Below are positions 60,668-64,000 of a stretch of 64,000 bases of DNA, in pieces. The notes beneath the pieces are model-generated. The model was not told where the DNA came from and did no database searches. It saw nothing but the letters and a program-made list of their open reading frames with translations. Each line of letters opens with the position of its first letter. The first letter of the stretch is position 1. Made by a program: the position numbers and the translations under genes. The stretch comes from JACDAN01 sp963802375 (GTDB lineage Bacteria > Actinomycetota > Thermoleophilia > Gaiellales > Gaiellaceae): contig CAWDIJ010000005.1 in NCBI GenBank assembly GCA_963802375.1, positions 124,001 through 188,000 of the forward strand, written 5' to 3'.

Positions 60668-60673
60668 TAGAAT
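60668..60673 (+). promoter_or_regulatory. Candidate -10 box (TAGAAT), leaderless
   Basis: TAGAAT ends seven bases before GTG 60681. Confidence 0.5.
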
Positions 60674-60680
60674 CGCGCTC

Positions 60681-60908
60681 GTGGCGTTTCTGGATGCCTT
60701 CCGCAACATTTTCGCCCGGTCGCAGGGGGAAGACCGGATCGCGCAGTATGTGATCCGCGAGCACGAGCGCGGCCGTCCGCTCGCCGACATCCTCGACGAC
60801 CCGTACATCAAGAACCGCACGACGGAGACCGAGCGGAAGCGGCTGCTCGACAGGCCCGAGGTCGTACGCGCGCTCGGCCACGACGTCGTCGAGCAGGCGA
60901 AGACCTAG
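60681..60908 (+). CDS. Small soluble protein, unknown function
   Basis: A 75-residue helical, charged protein (FRNIFARSQGEDRIAQYVIR then HERGRPLADILDDPYIKNRT). No family known to me. A good -10 box seven bases ahead of its GTG, and a stop that overlaps the converging gene by four bases, support a real gene. Confidence 0.6.
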   Translation: MAFLDAFRNIFARSQGEDRIAQYVIREHERGRPLADILDDPYIKNRTTETERKRLLDRPEVVRALGHDVVEQAKT

Positions 60909-61834
60909 AGCTCCCGCCCGACGCCTCGCTCGCGCGCCCGCTCGAGCGCGAGGGCGCCGATCGCCACGTCCCACGCCGCGAGGCCGTTCGACTTGAAGAC
61001 GACGATGTCCTCCGGCGACTGGCGGCCCTGCACCTCACCCGCCACCACCTCGTGGAGCTCGTGCACCTCGAGCCAGTCGAGGATGCCCTGCTCGATCGGC
61101 TCGATCAGGTCGCCCGACTCGAGGCGCGACTGCTCGAGGGAGTCGCAACAGACGAAGGCGGCGCGCTCGAGGACGACGTTGTCGAGCTCCCGCGCCCGGC
61201 GGTCGTTCGCGCCGATCGCACAGACGAGCGCGCCCTCGACGAGCCACTCGCCGCGCAGCACCGGGTCGCGGGAGGTCGTCGCCGTGACGACGATCTGCTG
61301 GCCGCCGGCATCGCGGTGCGTCTCGCCCGCCTCGGCGCCGACCCGGCCGCAGAACTCCTCGAGTCGCTCCTCCGTCCTGCAGTAGGCGACGACCACTTCG
61401 ATCGTGGGCACCGCCTCGCGGATGCACTGCACCTGGCTCTCTGCCTGCCAGCCGCAGCCGAGGACGCCGAGTGTCCGGGCGCCGTCGAGCGCGAGGTACT
61501 TGGCGGCAACGCCGCTCGCAGCGCCGGTGCGCAGCTGGCCGAGCTTGTCGGCCTCGATCACCGCCGCCAGCTCTCCCTTCGACGTGTCGAACAGGCAGAC
61601 GACGAACGGCGTTCCCTGCGCGACCCAGGCGTAGGCCTTCAGCCCGGCGATGCCGAGCTCGCGATCCACGGCCGACATGACGGCGAACGCGCCGCCCTCC
61701 AGGCGGTGCCGATGCCGCGGGCGATTGTCGACCTCACCGGCGGCGAGGCGGCGGAAGCACGCCTCGACTGCGGTGAGCGCGTCGGCGGGCGAGAGCAGCT
61801 CGCCGACCTCGGCTTCCGTCAGGTAGAGCGGCAC
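60905..61834 (-). CDS. Ornithine cyclodeaminase / mu-crystallin family protein
   Basis: A 309-residue protein. The N-terminal YLTEAEVGELLSPADALTAV is typical, as is LGVLGCGWQAESQVQCIREA (the dinucleotide-binding Gly motif, about residues 123-142) and VVTATTSRDPVLRGEWLVEG. Members reduce or deaminate amino acids (ornithine cyclodeaminase, alanine or ketimine reductases); the substrate here is unknown. GTG start with a -10 box seven bases upstream. Confidence 0.9.
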   Translation of the reverse strand: MPLYLTEAEVGELLSPADALTAVEACFRRLAAGEVDNRPRHRHRLEGGAFAVMSAVDRELGIAGLKAYAWVAQGTPFVVCLFDTSKGELAAVIEADKLGQLRTGAASGVAAKYLALDGARTLGVLGCGWQAESQVQCIREAVPTIEVVVAYCRTEERLEEFCGRVGAEAGETHRDAGGQQIVVTATTSRDPVLRGEWLVEGALVCAIGANDRRARELDNVVLERAAFVCCDSLEQSRLESGDLIEPIEQGILDWLEVHELHEVVAGEVQGRQSPEDIVVFKSNGLAAWDVAIGALALERARERGVGREL

Positions 61835-61841
61835 AGGAACG

Positions 61842-61847
61842 AGTCTA
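61842..61847 (-). promoter_or_regulatory. Candidate -10 box (TAGACT) for the cyclodeaminase-like gene
   Basis: On the minus strand TAGACT ends seven bases before GTG 61834. Its TAG is the stop codon of the YetF-like gene upstream. Confidence 0.5.
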
Positions 61848-62300
61848 GGAGCCTGATTTCTTCGGGATGAAGCTGATCTGGCCGCTGGTCTCGAGAACGG
61901 CCCACTCGACGTCCTTGATGTGTGCGATCTGCGCGTTGAGCCTTGCCTGTGCGGCGAGCTCCTCGAGCGTGATGCGGTTGCGGCGCAGGTTCCGGTCGAT
62001 CGGCTCGCCGTGCTCGACGAGGATCACGGGATCGCCCTCCAGGATCTCACCCAGGCGTCTTGGGAAGCGGAACGCGCCGTACGAGAAGAGGACAGTCATC
62101 ACGGCCATCGTCCCGCCGGCGAGCATCGCGCCCGTCACGGAGAAGTCGTTCTGCGTGACCCCCTGCTGGATCAGGTCGCCGAGCACCACGAGCAGGATCA
62201 GGTCGAACGGCTGCAGGGTCGAGAGCTCTCGGCGGCCGACCGCCCGCGTTACGAACCACACGAAGACGAAGAGGACGACTGCGCGGAGGACGATGTCCAT
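61845..62300 (-). CDS. YetF-like membrane protein (DUF421)
   Basis: A 151-residue protein. Three helices at about 3-22, 31-50 and 55-75 are followed by a cytoplasmic domain (PVILVEHGEPIDRNLRRNRI, LEELAAQARLNAQIAHIKDV, WAVLETSGQISFIPKKSG). This is the DUF421/YetF architecture, role unknown. It starts where the 173-residue protein's stop begins (one-base overlap). Confidence 0.88.
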   Translation of the reverse strand: MDIVLRAVVLFVFVWFVTRAVGRRELSTLQPFDLILLVVLGDLIQQGVTQNDFSVTGAMLAGGTMAVMTVLFSYGAFRFPRRLGEILEGDPVILVEHGEPIDRNLRRNRITLEELAAQARLNAQIAHIKDVEWAVLETSGQISFIPKKSGS

Positions 62301-62821
62301 CAGGGCCAGACCGTGATCGTGCGGTCGATCGTCGCCAGCAACTCCTCGCCGTCGTACAGCTGGACGTCCTGCGGGCGGTGGCCCACGTTCGTCGGGTTGA
62401 CCTGGAGGTGGAGGTAGAAGACGTGCTTCTGGCCGGCCGGAATCCTGCCGAGCTCGAACGCGAGCTTGCCGTCGCGGCTCGCCTCGCCGAGCGGCGACGG
62501 CTCGACCGTGTTGATCGTGATGCCCTCGACCCAGCCGGGATCGAGGACGAGCATCGCCTGCTCGACCTCGCTTTGGGCCTCGATCGTGAACCGCGCCTCG
62601 TAGAAGAGCCCGCCCCGCACTCGTTCGGGCGCATAGACCTCGAGCGTGGCCCCGTCGGCCTCCGCGCTGGTGGTCGCCGGGCGCTGGCCGAAGACGTTGA
62701 AGAGCCCGAGGGCGAGGACGACTACGAGCGCCCCGAGCGCGACCCGCCGAAAAATCACGTCGCGCTTCCCTTCCCGGTCGCGGGCCACCTCGAGGACGAG
62801 CTGATCCGGCACGTCCGCCAC
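62300..62821 (-). CDS. Single-span membrane protein, unknown function
   Basis: A 173-residue protein. A short cytoplasmic N-terminus (residues 1-22) is followed by one helix (VALGALVVVLALGLFNVFG), then a beta-rich extracytoplasmic domain with RGGLFYEARFTIEAQSEVEQ. No domain recognised. It is coupled to the YetF-like gene and may act with it. GTG start. Confidence 0.75.
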   Translation of the reverse strand: MADVPDQLVLEVARDREGKRDVIFRRVALGALVVVLALGLFNVFGQRPATTSAEADGATLEVYAPERVRGGLFYEARFTIEAQSEVEQAMLVLDPGWVEGITINTVEPSPLGEASRDGKLAFELGRIPAGQKHVFYLHLQVNPTNVGHRPQDVQLYDGEELLATIDRTITVWP

Positions 62822-62857
62822 GCGTAGAGCTTCGGCCGGGAGTGGCCGGGTCCTGCG

Positions 62858-64000
62858 CTACAACCGCTTGCGAAGCAGGCCGAACATGCCGCGAACGACC
62901 TCCCGCTGGATCCGCTTCCCGTGTGCCGACCCGAGGAAGTCGGTGAGCGGATCTCCGCTCTCGGCCGGCTCGGCCCGGCGGCGGCGAGGCGCAGGCGCCG
63001 TTGTCGCCTCGGCCTCCGGCTCGGGTGCCTGCTCCATCCGCGCCGCGAGCAGCTCTCTCGCGCTCTCACGGTCGATCTTCGTCCCGTACTTGGCGAAGAG
63101 CGGCGAGGCCTTCGCGGCGCCGTCCACGTCGTCGGCCGGCTCCATGTGGGCGAGCGGGCCCCGAAGCCTGGTGTGGACGACGGGCGTCGGGATGCCCTTC
63201 TCCGAGAGAATCGTGACGACGGCCTCGCCCGTCCCGAGCTGCGTGAGGAGCTCCTCCAGGTCGTAGAACTCCGAGGTCGGGTAGGTGGAGACGCTCGCTT
63301 TCAGCGCCTTCGCGTCCTGAGGCGTGAAGGCCCGGAGTGCGTGCTGGATCCGGTTGCCGAGCTGCGCCAGCACGTCGGAGGGGATGTCCTTCGGAGTCTG
63401 CGTGATGAAGAAGACGCCGACTCCCTTCGAGCGGATGAGCCTGACGGTCTGCACGACCGAATCCAGGAAGGCGTCCGTCGCGTCCGCGAAGAGCAGATGC
63501 GCCTCGTCGAAGAAGAAGACGAGCTTCGGCTTCGGCACGTCGCCGACCTCGGGCAGCTGCTCGAAGAGCTCGGCGAGCAGCCACATGAGGACGGTCGAGA
63601 ACAGCTTGGGCTTGTCCTGGACGGCCGGCAGCTCGAGGCACGAGATGATCCCGCGGCCGTCGGGGGCCACCCGCAGGAGGTCGGCGAGGTCGAGCTGCGG
63701 CTCGCCGAAGAACTCCGTCCCGCCGCCGTCCTCGAGCTGGACGAGCGAGCGGAGCAGGACGCCGATCGTCGCCGACGAGACTCCTCCGAGCCCCTTGAGC
63801 TCGGCCTTGCCTTCGTCCGAGTCGAAGAAGGCAAGCAGGGCCCGCAGGTCGGCGAGGTCGAGGATGGGGAGGCCCTTCTCATCCGCGTACCGGAAGACGA
63901 GCGAGAGGCTCTGCTCCTGCGTCTCGTTCGCCTCGAGGATCTTCGCGAGCAGCAGCGGGCCGAAGTCCGAGACCGTCGCGCGGACGGGCACGCCCGGCCC
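62858..64000 (-). CDS. HerA-like ATPase / DUF853 family protein (5' end outside window)
   Basis: The C-terminal 380 residues of a HerA/DUF853-like P-loop ATPase. It runs off the right edge, so the Walker A motif is lost. Visible: the start GVPVRATVSDFGPLLLAKIL, Walker B LVFFFDEAHLLFADATDAFL, the sensor strand VGVFFITQTPKDIPSDVLAQ, the arginine-finger region LGNRIQHALRAFTPQDAKAL and the C-terminal tail. A Pro/Glu-rich linker precedes FLGSAHGKRIQREVVRGMFG. HerA-like ATPases move DNA or act as hexameric translocases; function here is unknown. Confidence 0.88.
   Translation of the reverse strand, partial: GPGVPVRATVSDFGPLLLAKILEANETQEQSLSLVFRYADEKGLPILDLADLRALLAFFDSDEGKAELKGLGGVSSATIGVLLRSLVQLEDGGGTEFFGEPQLDLADLLRVAPDGRGIISCLELPAVQDKPKLFSTVLMWLLAELFEQLPEVGDVPKPKLVFFFDEAHLLFADATDAFLDSVVQTVRLIRSKGVGVFFITQTPKDIPSDVLAQLGNRIQHALRAFTPQDAKALKASVSTYPTSEFYDLEELLTQLGTGEAVVTILSEKGIPTPVVHTRLRGPLAHMEPADDVDGAAKASPLFAKYGTKIDRESARELLAARMEQAPEPEAEATTAPAPRRRRAEPAESGDPLTDFLGSAHGKRIQREVVRGMFGLLRKRL

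Noticed and set aside
1..64000. CRISPR arrays, tRNA genes, prophage or insertion sequences.
   Set aside because: No regularly spaced direct repeats, tRNA-like cloverleaf, integrase or transposase was seen.

Overview
The window is GC-rich, densely packed bacterial DNA. Many starts are GTG, neighbouring genes repeatedly overlap by ATGA or GTGA, and several genes appear to be transcribed without a leader. Gene content (paaABCD with a TetR regulator, CoxL/xanthine-dehydrogenase families, a membrane urate hydroxylase, CHRD proteins, a fungalysin protease, a YtfJ-like protein) suggests an actinobacterium, probably of the Thermoleophilia (Gaiellales/Solirubrobacterales type). That placement is inference. 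I saw no tRNA, rRNA, CRISPR array, transposase or phage genes, and no stretch over 300 bases lacks a gene.

Layout. 1-3443: a GtrA fragment, a PRC-barrel-like protein, acylphosphatase, protein-isoaspartate methyltransferase, and a phosphodiesterase with a small membrane partner. 3595-4936: two tandem CHRD secreted proteins sharing an identical 33-bp leader, each followed by a long palindrome. 4921-10363: a minus-strand run encoding the E1 alpha, E1 beta and E2 subunits of a 2-oxoacid dehydrogenase, with a glycolipid-binding-like protein, an acetamidase, a HIRAN protein and a GNAT protein between E1 and E2. 10388-13794: two PadR regulators with two related exported hydrolases. 13872-18953: a DUF4129/MoxR/DUF58 operon and a diacylglycerol-kinase-family gene. 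19374-22913: a large M36 metalloprotease. 23037-25841: TetR regulator plus paaABCD (phenylacetyl-CoA epoxidase; no paaE seen). 28441-34106: a CO-dehydrogenase-like (form II) molybdo-hydroxylase with CoxE- and CoxD-like partners. 34110-37175: MFS exporter, small exported protein, methyltransferase and lipoprotein. 37244-41345: three crotonases, an HtrA-like protease, a YtfJ-like protein and an EthD-like protein. 42851-54839: a purine-catabolism supercluster. 54836-64000: transporters, aldehyde dehydrogenase, DUF885 protein, thiolase, ornithine-cyclodeaminase homologue, YetF-like protein and a HerA-like ATPase fragment.

How it fits together. The purine cluster covers adenine to hypoxanthine, xanthine, urate, hydroxyisourate, OHCU and allantoin, plus an amidohydrolase and an uptake permease; no allantoinase is present. 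Phenylacetate catabolism is represented by paaABCD and, elsewhere in the window, PaaG/PaaF-like crotonases and a beta-ketoadipyl-CoA-type thiolase.

Two cautions. Six genes carry eight apparent single-base frameshifts, in each of which the conserved protein continues in another frame; they are most likely sequence errors and should be checked before calling fusions or pseudogenes. High GC also gives long antisense open frames, which I left out.
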